Shown here in pieces: positions 25,727 to 39,861 of a stretch of 64,000 nt of DNA. Position numbers and translations under genes: made by a program. The notes under the pieces were generated by a model. The model did not search any database and was not told where the DNA came from. It saw only the letters and a program-made list of their open reading frames with translations. This DNA is from Paenibacillus macerans. GTDB taxonomy: Bacteria > Bacillota > Bacilli > Paenibacillales > Paenibacillaceae. How positions within the stretch are numbered: position 1 is the first letter of the stretch; every line of letters begins with the position of its first letter. The DNA is taken from the NCBI RefSeq assembly GCF_900454495.1, contig NZ_UGSI01000002.1, positions 965,001-1,029,000 on the forward strand, given 5' to 3'.

Positions 25727-25763
25727 GCAAACCCCTTGAACCCGATTCAAGGGGTTTGCTTTG
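25727..25763 (+). terminator. Terminator after rplL
   Basis: Perfect 14-bp stem gcaaaccccttgaa / ttcaaggggtttgc with a 5-base loop, followed by tttgctgtt. The T-run is short but the stem is very stable. Confidence 0.88.
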
Positions 25764-25817
25764 CTGTTAAAGCTGCTGCCGAGCCCCTACTGGCTGCGAT
25801 CGACTGTCGGCCTTCGA

Positions 25818-26025
25818 AATAGCGGAACTTTATGTACCTATTATACGAAGCCCCAGCATTTTCTCTCCATTAGCGGCACTTTGTGTACTTATTTTTCCAA
25901 TGAATGGTTCAGAATGTGGCCATTTCCTTGTGACTGGAGAGAATAGCGGCATAAATTCCCCTTACTTCTCTTAAATGGGCTGATATCGCGAAAATAATGA
26001 CATTTTTTGCACCTATTTTTTGGGG
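25818..26025. repeat. Direct-repeat intergenic element (aatagcggcactttgtgtac units)
   Basis: Direct units: aatagcggaactttatgtac (25818-), attagcggcactttgtgtac (25869-), aatagcggcataaattcccc (25942-) and a weaker cattttttgcacctatttttt near 26001. Degenerate, about 50-70 bases apart. This family fills most of the rplL to rsmC gap (25764-26179), in which no other feature was found except a doubtful small frame at 26020-26217. Confidence 0.55.
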
Positions 26026-26179
26026 AGGGGGAGTTCTCGGTTAGGCAGTCTGATTTTTCTAAGTGTTCTCAGCGCAATACAAAAGAGCCGTGCTGGCTTA
26101 ACGGCGGATGAATCGGCTAAAATAGTAAGGCAGGCGTTAGCCGGGAACGAATTAATCGATGTAACGGAGGACGGTATCG

Positions 26180-26779
26180 ATGTCGGATCACTACTATTCC
26201 AGCAACCCAACGGCTGAGCATGACCGCAAAGTGTGGGACGCAACGCTGCGGGGGCAGACTTTCCGTTTTGTAAGCGATGCGGGGGTGTTCGCCAAAGGCG
26301 GCGTGGACTTCGGCAGCCGTACCCTGATTGAAGCAATGGAAATTCCGCAGGATGCCAAAGTTCTCGACGTGGGCTGCGGCTACGGACCGATCGGGCTTGC
26401 GGCGGCGAAGCTGGCCGGCCGGGGGCATGTGACGATGATCGACGTCAATGCAAGAGCCGTGGATTTGGCCCGGGAAAACGCGGAGCTAAACCAAGTGAGC
26501 AATGTAACGATTCTGGAAAGCGATTTGTTTGCGGCCTTGAAGGACCAAAAGTTTGATGTGGTGCTGACCAATCCGCCGATTCGCGCCGGCAAAAGCATCG
26601 TGCATGCGATTTTTGAGGGGGCTTATGAACGGTTGGAGTCCGGCGGCGCATTGTGGATCGTGATCCAGAAGAAACAGGGCGCCCCGTCGGCTAAGGCAAA
26701 GCTGGAGTCGCTTTTTGCGCAGGTAGAGGAAGTTACCAAAGATAAGGGATACCGAATCTATAAAGCGGTCAAAGCATAA
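26180..26779 (+). CDS. Class I SAM methyltransferase, RsmC-like (YbxB)
   Basis: 199 aa, cggagg 9 bases before ATG. Seen: motif I VLDVGCGYGPIGLAAAKLAG near residue 60-80, acidic DVNARAVDLA (ribose binding), and the NPPIR catalytic motif at about 131, the N6-/N2-base methylase signature shared with RsmC. Its place between rplL and rpoB is that of Bacillus ybxB. The probable target is a guanine of 16S rRNA, but this is inferred from family only. Upstream gap is long and repeat-filled. Confidence 0.88.
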   Translation: MSDHYYSSNPTAEHDRKVWDATLRGQTFRFVSDAGVFAKGGVDFGSRTLIEAMEIPQDAKVLDVGCGYGPIGLAAAKLAGRGHVTMIDVNARAVDLARENAELNQVSNVTILESDLFAALKDQKFDVVLTNPPIRAGKSIVHAIFEGAYERLESGGALWIVIQKKQGAPSAKAKLESLFAQVEEVTKDKGYRIYKAVKA

Positions 26780-26815
26780 ACCTCATAAATTGAGGCCTGC
26801 TAATCGATAGTTGAC

Positions 26816-26845
26816 TTGACAAATTCGCTATGTTATTATTATAAA
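26816..26845 (+). promoter_or_regulatory. Promoter of rpoB-rpoC
   Basis: TTGACA (26816-26821), 18-base spacer, TATAAA (26840-26845). Implies an untranslated leader of about 290 bases before rpoB. Confidence 0.75.
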
Positions 26846-26851
26846 ATGTCA

Positions 26852-27138
26852 GCATTAGGATGCCCTCCGTGGCTTTAGTTGCCGAAAGTGTCAATAGTTA
26901 TGCGTAAATCACGCATAAAAATCGGCTGTTTTACGTATAATATGCACATTTTGGGCAAACTATTGAATACGGGGTCATCAGGGCAGATAGACACGGATAA
27001 ATGATGCTCTTTTTTCGAAGGCATTCGATAAGGGCTTTTCTTTATTTGTGGATGAATCCGTATGGTCCTATTATAAGGGTACAAACACGGGTTCGCAATG
27101 AATTTTTAAGTGAGTAGACATTGAGGGGTGAGTTTAAG
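26852..27138 (+). promoter_or_regulatory. Long structured rpoB leader with terminator-like hairpin
   Basis: Hairpin ttatgcgt-aaatc-acgcataa (26898-26918) enclosed by gccga / tcggc (26881-26885 / 26922-26926); caatagt (26892-26898) can instead pair with actattg (26959-26965). A terminator-like hairpin gctctt..cgaa-ggca-ttcg..aagggc followed by ttttctttattt lies at 27006-27047. No open frame of interest. Together this suggests attenuation of rpoBC; the regulator is unknown. Confidence 0.5.
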
Positions 27139-30100
27139 TTGGCAGGACATCTTGTTCAATATGGTCGACGCACTCGGCGCAGTTATGCGCGAATTAACGA
27201 GATACTCGAAGTTCCGAACCTGATCGAAATCCAACAGAAATCCTACGAGTGGTTCTTGGAAGAAGGCCTGCGGGAAATGTTCCAGGATATCTCGCCAATC
27301 CAGGATTTCACCGGAAATTTGGTGTTGGAGTTCATCGATTACAGCCTGGGCGAACCGAAGTACACGGTGGATGACGCGAAGGAACGCGACGTAACGTATG
27401 CGGCGCCGCTGCGGGTTAAAGTCCGGCTCATTAACAAGGAAACCGGGGAAGTCAAAGAGCAGGAAGTATTCATGGGAGATTTCCCGCTGATGACCGAAAC
27501 CGGCACATTCATTATCAATGGTGCGGAACGGGTTATTGTCAGCCAGTTGGTTCGCTCTCCTAGCGTCTATTTCAGCACAAAAGTGGATAAGAACGGCAAA
27601 AAGATGTACACCGCAACCGTTATTCCGAACCGCGGAGCCTGGCTCGAGCTGGAGACGGATGCGAAGGATATTATTTACGTGCGGATCGACCGTACCCGCA
27701 AAATCCCTGTCACCGTGCTGCTTCGTGCGCTTGGCTTCGGCACGGATGCCGAAATTTTGGATTTGCTGGGCAACGACGAATATATCCGCAACACCCTTGA
27801 CAAAGACAATACGGATTCGACGGAAAAAGCGCTGATCGAAATCTATGAACGTCTTCGTCCGGGCGAGCCGCCGACGCTTGAAAACGCGAAGAGCTTGCTC
27901 GTGGCGCGCTTCTTTGACCCTAAACGTTACGATCTGGCCAATGTCGGCCGTTACAAAATCAATAAAAAGCTGCACATCAAAAACCGTTTGTTCAACCAGC
28001 GCCTCGCCGAGACGTTGATCGATACGGTTACGGGCGAAATCATCGCCGAAGCCGGTCAGATGGTGGACCGCCGTTTGCTGGATGAGATTCTTCCTCATTT
28101 GGAAGACAGCGTCGGCTTCCGGAATTACCATGTGACGGGCGGCGTGCTGGATTCGGAGGATATCCCTCTGCAGACGATCGATGTGTTCTCGCCGATCGAA
28201 GACGGCAAAGTAGTGAAGGTCATCGCCAACCGCAACATCGATAAATCGGTGAAGCATATCACCCCTGCTGATATTATTTCTTCGATCAGCTATTTTATCA
28301 ATTTGTTGCACGGCATCGGCAGCACGGACGATATCGACCATCTCGGCAACCGCCGTCTGCGCTCCGTGGGCGAACTCTTGCAGAACCAGTTCCGGATCGG
28401 CTTGTCCCGGATGGAACGCGTCGTTCGCGAAAGAATGTCGATCCAAGACGCCAACGTGATTACGCCGCAGGCGCTGATTAACATCCGTCCCGTGATCGCT
28501 TCGATCAAGGAGTTCTTCGGCAGCTCGCAGTTGTCGCAGTTTATGGACCAGACGAATCCGCTTGCGGAGCTTACGCACAAACGCCGTTTGTCCGCGCTCG
28601 GTCCGGGCGGTTTGACCCGGGAACGCGCCGGCATGGAAGTGCGCGACGTTCACCCGTCCCACTACGGCCGGATGTGTCCGATCGAAACGCCGGAAGGTCC
28701 GAACATCGGTCTGATCAACTCGCTGTCCACGTTTGCGCGGATCAACGAATACGGCTTTATCGAAGCGCCATACCGCTGGGTCGATCCGAAGACCGGCACG
28801 GTTACCGACCAGGTGGCTTACCTGACGGCGGACGAGGAAGACAACTACGTCATCGCCCAGGCGAACGCGAAGCTGACCGAAGACAACAAGTTTGAGGATG
28901 AGTTTGTTATCGTCCGGTACAACAAGCAGTCCGACAACATTTTGACGATGCCGAGCAACCGGGTCGATTACATGGACATTTCGCCGAAACAGGTCGTATC
29001 CGTGGCGACGGCGCTCATTCCGTTCCTGGAGAACGACGACTCCAACCGCGCCCTCATGGGATCGAACATGCAGCGTCAGGCGGTGCCGTTGCTCATTCCG
29101 AAGGCTCCGCTCGTCGGAACCGGCATGGAACACAAAGCAGCCAAGGACTCCGGCGTCTGCATCGTCTCGAAATACGACGGCTTCATCGAACGCTCGGCCG
29201 CCAACGAAATTTGGCTGCGCCGCGTCGAAGTGGTGGACGGCAAGGAAGTCAAAGGCGACATCGTCAAATATAAGCTGCACAAATTCATGCGTTCCAACCA
29301 AGGGACCTGCATCAACCAGCGTCCGATCGTCAAACGCGGCGATATCGTCAAGAAAGGCGACATCCTCGCCGACGGTCCGTCGACGGAAATGGGCGAATTG
29401 GCGCTTGGCCGCAACGTGGTCGTGGCCTTCATGACTTGGGAAGGTTACAACTACGAGGATGCGATCCTGCTGAGCGAGAAGCTGGTGAAGGAAGACGTGT
29501 ACACCTCGATCCATATCGAGGAATATGAATCCGAAGCCCGCGACACCAAGCTCGGACCGGAAGAAATTACCCGCGATATTCCGAACGTAGGGGAAGAGGC
29601 GCTGCGCAATCTCGACGAACGCGGCATTATCCGCGTCGGGGCGGAGATCGCCGCCGGCGACATCCTCGTCGGCAAAGTAACGCCGAAGGGCGTGACCGAA
29701 CTGACGGCGGAAGAGCGCCTGCTGCATGCGATCTTCGGCGAGAAGGCGCGCGAAGTCCGCGATACGTCGCTGCGCGTGCCGCATGGTACCGACGGGATCG
29801 TCGTTGATGTCAAGGTGTTCACCCGCGATAACGGCGACGAGCTGCCGCCGGGCGTAAATCAGCTTGTCCGCGTCTACATCGCGCAAAAACGGAAAATTTC
29901 CGAAGGTGACAAAATGGCCGGACGCCACGGCAACAAAGGGGTCGTAGCCCGCATTTTGCCGGAAGAGGATATGCCGTTTATGCCGGACGGAACGCCGGTA
30001 CAAGTCGTGCTTAACCCGCTCGGCGTGCCTTCGCGGATGAACATCGGACAGGTGCTGGAAATCCACCTCGGCATGGCCGCCCTGCAAATGGGCATCCACG

Positions 30101-30684
30101 TCGCTACTCCGGTATTCGACGGCGCGAACGAAGAGGACGTGTTCGACACGATGGAAGAAGCCGGCATGCAGCGCAACGGTAAAACGATGCTGTACGACGG
30201 CCGCACGGGCGAACCGTTCGAACGGGAAGTTACCGTCGGCGTCATGCACATGATCAAGCTGGCGCACATGGTTGACGATAAAATCCACGCCCGCTCCACC
30301 GGGCCGTACTCGCTCGTTACGCAGCAGCCGCTCGGCGGTAAAGCGCAGTTCGGCGGACAGCGTTTCGGGGAGATGGAAGTGTGGGCGCTGGAAGCTTACG
30401 GCGCCGCTTATACGCTGCAGGAAATTCTCACCGTCAAATCGGACGACGTGGTCGGCCGCGTGAAGACGTACGAATCCATCGTGAAGGGCGAAAACGTGCC
30501 TGAACCGGGTGTTCCGGAATCGTTTAAGGTTCTGATCAAAGAACTGCAAAGCTTGGGGATGGACGTCAAGATCCTGACCGAAAACGAAGAAGAGATCGAG
30601 ATGAAGGAAATCGACGACGAGGAAGATGCCTCCGGCGATAAGCTCAGCCTCAACCTGGAAGGTTCGGAAGTCGGAGTAGAATAG
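27139..30684 (+). CDS. rpoB: RNA polymerase subunit beta
   Basis: 1181 aa with TTG start at 27139 (gaggggtgag upstream), matching the usual N-terminus (L)AGHLVQYGRR; the in-frame TTG at 27121 overlaps the binding site. Seen: the rifampicin-pocket segment SQLSQFMDQTNPLAELTH near residue 461 with wild-type residues, followed by KRRLSALGPGGLTRERAG, and GDKMAGRHGNKGV in the switch/active-site region. The C-terminus is acidic (EIDDEEDASGD). A long antisense open frame across it is an artefact of codon bias. Confidence 0.99.
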   Translation: MAGHLVQYGRRTRRSYARINEILEVPNLIEIQQKSYEWFLEEGLREMFQDISPIQDFTGNLVLEFIDYSLGEPKYTVDDAKERDVTYAAPLRVKVRLINKETGEVKEQEVFMGDFPLMTETGTFIINGAERVIVSQLVRSPSVYFSTKVDKNGKKMYTATVIPNRGAWLELETDAKDIIYVRIDRTRKIPVTVLLRALGFGTDAEILDLLGNDEYIRNTLDKDNTDSTEKALIEIYERLRPGEPPTLENAKSLLVARFFDPKRYDLANVGRYKINKKLHIKNRLFNQRLAETLIDTVTGEIIAEAGQMVDRRLLDEILPHLEDSVGFRNYHVTGGVLDSEDIPLQTIDVFSPIEDGKVVKVIANRNIDKSVKHITPADIISSISYFINLLHGIGSTDDIDHLGNRRLRSVGELLQNQFRIGLSRMERVVRERMSIQDANVITPQALINIRPVIASIKEFFGSSQLSQFMDQTNPLAELTHKRRLSALGPGGLTRERAGMEVRDVHPSHYGRMCPIETPEGPNIGLINSLSTFARINEYGFIEAPYRWVDPKTGTVTDQVAYLTADEEDNYVIAQANAKLTEDNKFEDEFVIVRYNKQSDNILTMPSNRVDYMDISPKQVVSVATALIPFLENDDSNRALMGSNMQRQAVPLLIPKAPLVGTGMEHKAAKDSGVCIVSKYDGFIERSAANEIWLRRVEVVDGKEVKGDIVKYKLHKFMRSNQGTCINQRPIVKRGDIVKKGDILADGPSTEMGELALGRNVVVAFMTWEGYNYEDAILLSEKLVKEDVYTSIHIEEYESEARDTKLGPEEITRDIPNVGEEALRNLDERGIIRVGAEIAAGDILVGKVTPKGVTELTAEERLLHAIFGEKAREVRDTSLRVPHGTDGIVVDVKVFTRDNGDELPPGVNQLVRVYIAQKRKISEGDKMAGRHGNKGVVARILPEEDMPFMPDGTPVQVVLNPLGVPSRMNIGQVLEIHLGMAALQMGIHVATPVFDGANEEDVFDTMEEAGMQRNGKTMLYDGRTGEPFEREVTVGVMHMIKLAHMVDDKIHARSTGPYSLVTQQPLGGKAQFGGQRFGEMEVWALEAYGAAYTLQEILTVKSDDVVGRVKTYESIVKGENVPEPGVPESFKVLIKELQSLGMDVKILTENEEEIEMKEIDDEEDASGDKLSLNLEGSEVGVE

Positions 30685-30729
30685 AGCGTAGATAGTCAAT
30701 ATCAGGACTAGGTTAAGGAGGGATGCTCC

Positions 30730-34344
<3,615 letters not shown>

Positions 34345-34360
34345 GTGATTTGAAGAGCTG

Positions 34361-34416
34361 CGCCGATGCGGCCCCGGGCGGTCTGATTACCTGCCGGGAC
34401 GCATCGGCGTTTATTC
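34361..34416 (+). terminator. Terminator after rpoC
   Basis: cgccgatgcg / cgcatcggcg, a perfect 10-bp outer stem with an inner cccggg / cccggg-type pairing, followed by tttattctttt. Confidence 0.85.
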
Positions 34417-34446
34417 TTTTGAAGCTGAGGAACGACAAATATATGC

Positions 34447-34476
34447 TTGACATCGCCTATACCGGAGTGCTACTAT
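34447..34476 (+). promoter_or_regulatory. Promoter of rplGB / str operon
   Basis: TTGACA (34447-34452), 18-base spacer, TACTAT (34471-34476). Lies after the rpoC terminator, 48 bases before rplGB. Confidence 0.65.
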
Positions 34477-34524
34477 ATCATAGTGCGTGAGTACGGATAC
34501 CCTGTGCTTTGGAGGACGTTTAGG

Positions 34525-34776
34525 ATGTCTAATGATAAAGGACTTCGGGACGCACCAGTGAAAATCGGCACCAAGCAAACCATGCGAATGGTAGAGCTAG
34601 GACGCGCCGTGGAAGTTTATGTGGCTGAAAATGCAGATCCACGTCTTACATCGAAAATCATCGCCTTATGCAATGAGCGCGGCGTCAAGGTCACTCTTGT
34701 GGACACGATGGCGGCTCTTGGCAAAGCCTGCGGGATTGAAGTGGGCGCGGCGATGGCGGCGATTGTAAAACCATAG
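34525..34776 (+). CDS. rplGB: L7Ae-family kink-turn protein (YbxF)
   Basis: 83 aa from ATG 34525 with ggagg 9 bases upstream. Seen: L7Ae core KQTMRMVELGRAVEVYVAEN, DPRLTSKI and LVDTMAALGKACGIEVGAA. Members bind kink-turn RNA; in Bacillus the gene (ybxF) is likewise between rpoC and rpsL. The exact cellular RNA target is not known from this sequence. Confidence 0.94.
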   Translation: MSNDKGLRDAPVKIGTKQTMRMVELGRAVEVYVAENADPRLTSKIIALCNERGVKVTLVDTMAALGKACGIEVGAAMAAIVKP

Positions 34777-34783
34777 CTGATCG

Positions 34784-34835
34784 AAATGTTTTTGCATTCG
34801 AGCGAAAGCTCGCCGGCAAAAACATTTCCTTTGCT
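34784..34835 (+). terminator. Hairpin between rplGB and rpsL
   Basis: aaatgtttttgc / gcaaaaacattt, 12 bp, with an inner cgagc-gaaa-gctcg hairpin, followed by cctttgctctttt. Reads as a terminator or attenuator ahead of the str operon. Confidence 0.65.
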
Positions 34836-34918
34836 CTTTTATGAACCGCCTGGGTCTGTGGGCTTAAGTAAACGGTTTGTAAAGCAATATGAATTCTGAG
34901 GAAGGGGGTGGCAACAAC

Positions 34919-35341
34919 ATGCCAACAATTAACCAATTAGTACGCAAAGGACGCCAAGAGAAGGTGTACAAATCCAAATCGCCAGCGCTGCAAAGAGGGT
35001 TTAACGCTCTGAAACGCGAGGCTACCGATTTGAGCTCTCCGCAAAAACGCGGCGTCTGCACTCGTGTAGGTACGATGACTCCGAAAAAACCGAACTCCGC
35101 GCTTCGTAAATATGCCCGTGTTCGCTTGACGAACCGTGTAGAGGTGACGGCTTATATTCCGGGGATCGGACATAACCTGCAAGAGCACAGCGTGGTGCTG
35201 ATTCGCGGCGGCCGGGTCAAAGACCTCCCAGGTGTACGTTATCATATCGTACGCGGAGCTTTGGATACCGCTGGAGTTAACAACCGGATGCAAGCCCGTT
35301 CCAAATACGGCGCAAAACGTCCGAAAGCGAAAAAATCCTAA
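34919..35341 (+). CDS. rpsL: 30S ribosomal protein S12
   Basis: 140 aa from ATG 34919; gaaggggg 8-12 bases upstream; an in-frame ATG at 34889 precedes the binding site and is rejected. Decoding-centre protein. Seen: TPKKPNSALRK and GGRVKDLPGVRYH, both with the wild-type lysines whose change gives streptomycin resistance. Followed by 466 bases of repeats instead of the usual short gap to rpsG. Confidence 0.98.
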   Translation: MPTINQLVRKGRQEKVYKSKSPALQRGFNALKREATDLSSPQKRGVCTRVGTMTPKKPNSALRKYARVRLTNRVEVTAYIPGIGHNLQEHSVVLIRGGRVKDLPGVRYHIVRGALDTAGVNNRMQARSKYGAKRPKAKKS

Positions 35342-35362
35342 GATTAATCGCTATAGATGAGT

Positions 35363-35393
35363 GTTCAAAAAGTCAGGTTATGACTTTTTGAAC
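35363..35393. repeat. Mini element: perfect hairpin of the repeat ends
   Basis: gttcaaaaagtc-aggttat-gactttttgaac: a perfect 12-bp stem that consists only of the two terminal inverted repeats of the full elements beside it, as if the interior had been lost. Confidence 0.8.
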
Positions 35394-35408
35394 TACCGTC
35401 TCAATGAA

Positions 35409-35578
35409 GTTCAAAAAGTCGGCTTTTCAGCACCGAGAAGGTTGGATGAAGCTAGGGACGAAAGGAGCGGAGCGTAGACAGATCTACGTGAGCAACGGAA
35501 GGCCCGGCTGAATTCAAAATTCGATGCCGAATACCCTTCTATGTATATCTACGTGATCCGAAGATGACTTTTTTGAAC
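35409..35578. repeat. Structured repeat, full copy A
   Basis: 170 bp bounded by gttcaaaaagtc and gacttttttgaac. Interior contains cagcaccgagaaggttgga, the stem cgtaga-caga-tctacg (35473-35488), ggaaggcccggctgaattc and attcgatgccgaatac. No open frame. Nearly identical to copy B; more distant copy C keeps the stems with different bases. Confidence 0.85.
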
Positions 35579-35594
35579 TACTGTTTCAATGGAG

Positions 35595-35763
35595 GTTCAA
35601 AAAGTTAGGTTTGGAGCACCGAGAAGGTTGGATGAAGCTAGGGACTGAGTAGCGGAGCGTAGACAGATCTACGTGAGCAACGGAAGGTCCGGCTGAATTC
35701 AAAATTCGATGCCGAATACCCTTCTATGTATATCTGCGTGATCCGAAGATGACTTTTTTGAAC
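35595..35763. repeat. Structured repeat, full copy B
   Basis: 169 bp, same orientation as copy A 16 bases downstream. Differs in a few positions (gttaggtttggagcac for gtcggcttttcagcac; actgagtagcgg for acgaaaggagcgg). Ends gacttttttgaac. The flank aactacNg recurs after each element (35391, 35576, 35761, 47279). Confidence 0.85.
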
Positions 35764-35807
35764 TACCGCTATTAGGTTTGAATTATTGCTGAAAGGGGGA
35801 TAACTAT

Positions 35808-36278
35808 ATGCCACGCAAAGGTCCAGTTGCCAAAAGAGACGTGTTGCCGGATCCGGTGTATAACAGCAAGCTGGTTACCCGCTTGATCAACCGCATCATG
35901 ATCGACGGTAAACGCGGTGTTGCTCAAAGCATTCTTTACAACGCGTTCAACATCATTCAAGAACGCACGGGGAACGACCCGATGGAAGTATTTGAAGCAG
36001 CGCTCAAGAACATCATGCCTGTACTGGAAGTTAAAGCTCGCCGTGTCGGTGGTGCGAACTACCAGGTTCCGATCGAAGTTAAGCCGGAAAGACGTACATC
36101 CCTGGGATTACGTTGGCTCGTAAACTACTCTCGCACCCGCGGTGAGAAAACGATGGAGGAGCGTTTGGCTGCCGAGATTATCGACGCATCCAACAACACA
36201 GGCGCTTCCGTGAAGAAACGCGAAGACACGCACAAAATGGCGGAAGCGAACAAAGCGTTCGCACACTACCGCTGGTAG
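35808..36278 (+). CDS. rpsG: 30S ribosomal protein S7
   Basis: 156 aa; gaaaggggg 8-9 bases before ATG. Primary 16S-binding protein of the 3' domain. Seen: MPRKGPVAKRDVLPDPVYNS and MAEANKAFAHYRW ends, typical of the family. Because repeats separate it from rpsL, the usual intercistronic S7 control site is disrupted or lost. Confidence 0.98.
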   Translation: MPRKGPVAKRDVLPDPVYNSKLVTRLINRIMIDGKRGVAQSILYNAFNIIQERTGNDPMEVFEAALKNIMPVLEVKARRVGGANYQVPIEVKPERRTSLGLRWLVNYSRTRGEKTMEERLAAEIIDASNNTGASVKKREDTHKMAEANKAFAHYRW

Positions 36279-36325
36279 GATTTCGCTCGTAATTCAAAAC
36301 TTCTATTTTGAAGGGAGACAGATTC

Positions 36326-38404
<2,079 letters not shown>

Positions 38405-38419
38405 TTAGTTGTACTTGCT

Positions 38420-38444
38420 GATCGGAAGAATTCATCTTCCGGTC
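38420..38444 (+). other. Intercistronic hairpin fusA-tuf
   Basis: gatcggaaga-attca-tcttccggtc, 10 bp with a G/G or G-T type imperfection and no T-run: probably an mRNA processing or stability element rather than a terminator. Confidence 0.45.
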
Positions 38445-38487
38445 GGTCAAACATAACAATCCATATTTTAAGGAGGAACTGTTTAAA

Positions 38488-39678
38488 ATGGCAAAGGCTA
38501 AATACGAACGTACAAAACCGCACGTTAATATCGGTACGATTGGTCACGTCGACCATGGTAAAACAACTCTGACTGCAGCCATCACGACTGTATTGTCCAA
38601 AAAATACGGCGGTGCTGCCGTAGCTTTCGACCAAATCGACAAAGCTCCGGAAGAACGCGAACGCGGTATCACAATCTCGACGGCACACGTTGAGTATGAA
38701 ACTCCGAACCGCCACTATGCACACGTTGACTGCCCAGGGCACGCCGACTATGTTAAAAACATGATCACCGGCGCAGCTCAAATGGACGGCGCGATCCTGG
38801 TTGTATCCGCAGCTGACGGCCCAATGCCGCAAACTCGCGAACACATCCTGCTGTCCCGTAACGTAGGCGTTCCTTACATCGTCGTATTCCTGAACAAATG
38901 CGACATGGTTGAAGACGAAGAGTTGCTTGAACTGGTTGAAATGGAAGTTCGCGACCTGCTGAACGAATACGAGTTCCCTGGCGACGACACTCCGATCATC
39001 CGCGGTTCCGCTCGTGAAGCTCTGCAAAATCCTGATGGCGAATGGGCTCAAAAAATCGTTGAAATGTTCGAAGTTATCGACGAGTACATTCCGCTTCCGG
39101 AACGTCCAATCGACAAACCGTTCTTGATGCCTGTCGAGGACGTATTCTCGATCACTGGCCGCGGTACCGTTGCTACGGGCCGTGTAGAACGCGGTACGGT
39201 TAAAGTCGGCGACGAAATCGAAATCGTGGGTATCCACGAAGAAACGAAAAAGTCCGTCGTTACCGGCGTTGAAATGTTCCGTAAATTGCTGGATTCCGCT
39301 GAAGCGGGCGACAACATCGGCGCATTGCTTCGCGGTGTTGACCGTAAAGAAATCGAACGCGGTCAAGTATTGGCTAAACCGGCTTCCGTTAATCCGCATA
39401 CTGAGTTTACCGCTCAAGTATACGTATTGACGAAAGAAGAAGGTGGACGTCATAAGCCTTTCTTCACTGGCTACCGTCCGCAATTCTATTTCCGTACAAC
39501 GGACGTAACAGGTGTTATCAACCTGCCGGAAGGTACTGAAATGGTTATGCCTGGCGACAACATCGAAGTTACGGTTCAACTGATCTCCCCGATCGCGATC
39601 GAAGAAGGAACTCGCTTCTCCATTCGCGAAGGCGGCCGTACAGTTGGATCCGGCGCTGTAGTATCCATCAACAAATAA
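38488..39678 (+). CDS. tuf: Elongation factor Tu
   Basis: 396 aa; aaggaggaac 8 bases before ATG. Seen: GHVDHGKTTLTAA (19-31), RGITIS, DCPGHADYVKNM, NKCDMV and the C-terminal beta domains with GGRHKPFF. Last gene of the str operon, closed by a strong terminator. Confidence 0.99.
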   Translation: MAKAKYERTKPHVNIGTIGHVDHGKTTLTAAITTVLSKKYGGAAVAFDQIDKAPEERERGITISTAHVEYETPNRHYAHVDCPGHADYVKNMITGAAQMDGAILVVSAADGPMPQTREHILLSRNVGVPYIVVFLNKCDMVEDEELLELVEMEVRDLLNEYEFPGDDTPIIRGSAREALQNPDGEWAQKIVEMFEVIDEYIPLPERPIDKPFLMPVEDVFSITGRGTVATGRVERGTVKVGDEIEIVGIHEETKKSVVTGVEMFRKLLDSAEAGDNIGALLRGVDRKEIERGQVLAKPASVNPHTEFTAQVYVLTKEEGGRHKPFFTGYRPQFYFRTTDVTGVINLPEGTEMVMPGDNIEVTVQLISPIAIEEGTRFSIREGGRTVGSGAVVSINK

Positions 39679-39706
39679 TAAGGCGCTTTTAAGCGGCTTT
39701 AACCGA

Positions 39707-39748
39707 AAAGGGCTTCTTCCCGGTTTACCGGGGAGGGGCCCTTTTTTT
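39707..39748 (+). terminator. Terminator of the str operon
   Basis: aaaagggc-ttcttccccgg-ttta-ccggggaggggccctttt: long stem with a small mismatch, seven T residues. Marks the boundary between the str operon and the inserted cluster. Confidence 0.92.
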
Positions 39749-39771
39749 GTGCCATCGCTTGTAAGTTAGCA

Positions 39772-39815
39772 GAAATTATCCGCCGGAATTTCCAGGCATT
39801 GCGGAAATAATTTTC
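39772..39815. promoter_or_regulatory. Inverted repeat before the sugar ABC cluster (candidate operator)
   Basis: gaaattatccgc (39772-39783) and gcggaaataatttt (39801-39814) are imperfect complements around a 17-base centre, 50 bases before the first gene of the cluster. It could bind the RpiR-type regulator encoded at 44557; no recognisable -35/-10 pair was found with confidence (TATATA at 39827). Confidence 0.35.
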
Positions 39816-39861
39816 GAGCCGCTGAATATATATGGTTCAAAAGCTTGAAAGGATGTTGTCC

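Larger units (their letters stand above)
35342..35807. other. Repeat-filled gap inside the str operon (rpsL-rpsG)
   Basis: Composed of one mini hairpin (35363-35393) and two full structured repeats (35409-35578, 35595-35763), then 44 bases with the rpsG binding site. No gene. In related bacteria the rpsL-rpsG gap is short. Confidence 0.8.

Noticed and set aside
35409..35763. Direct repeats resembling a CRISPR or small transposon array
   Set aside because: Only two 170-bp copies with a 16-base gap and internal structure; no regular short repeats with unique spacers and no transposase.
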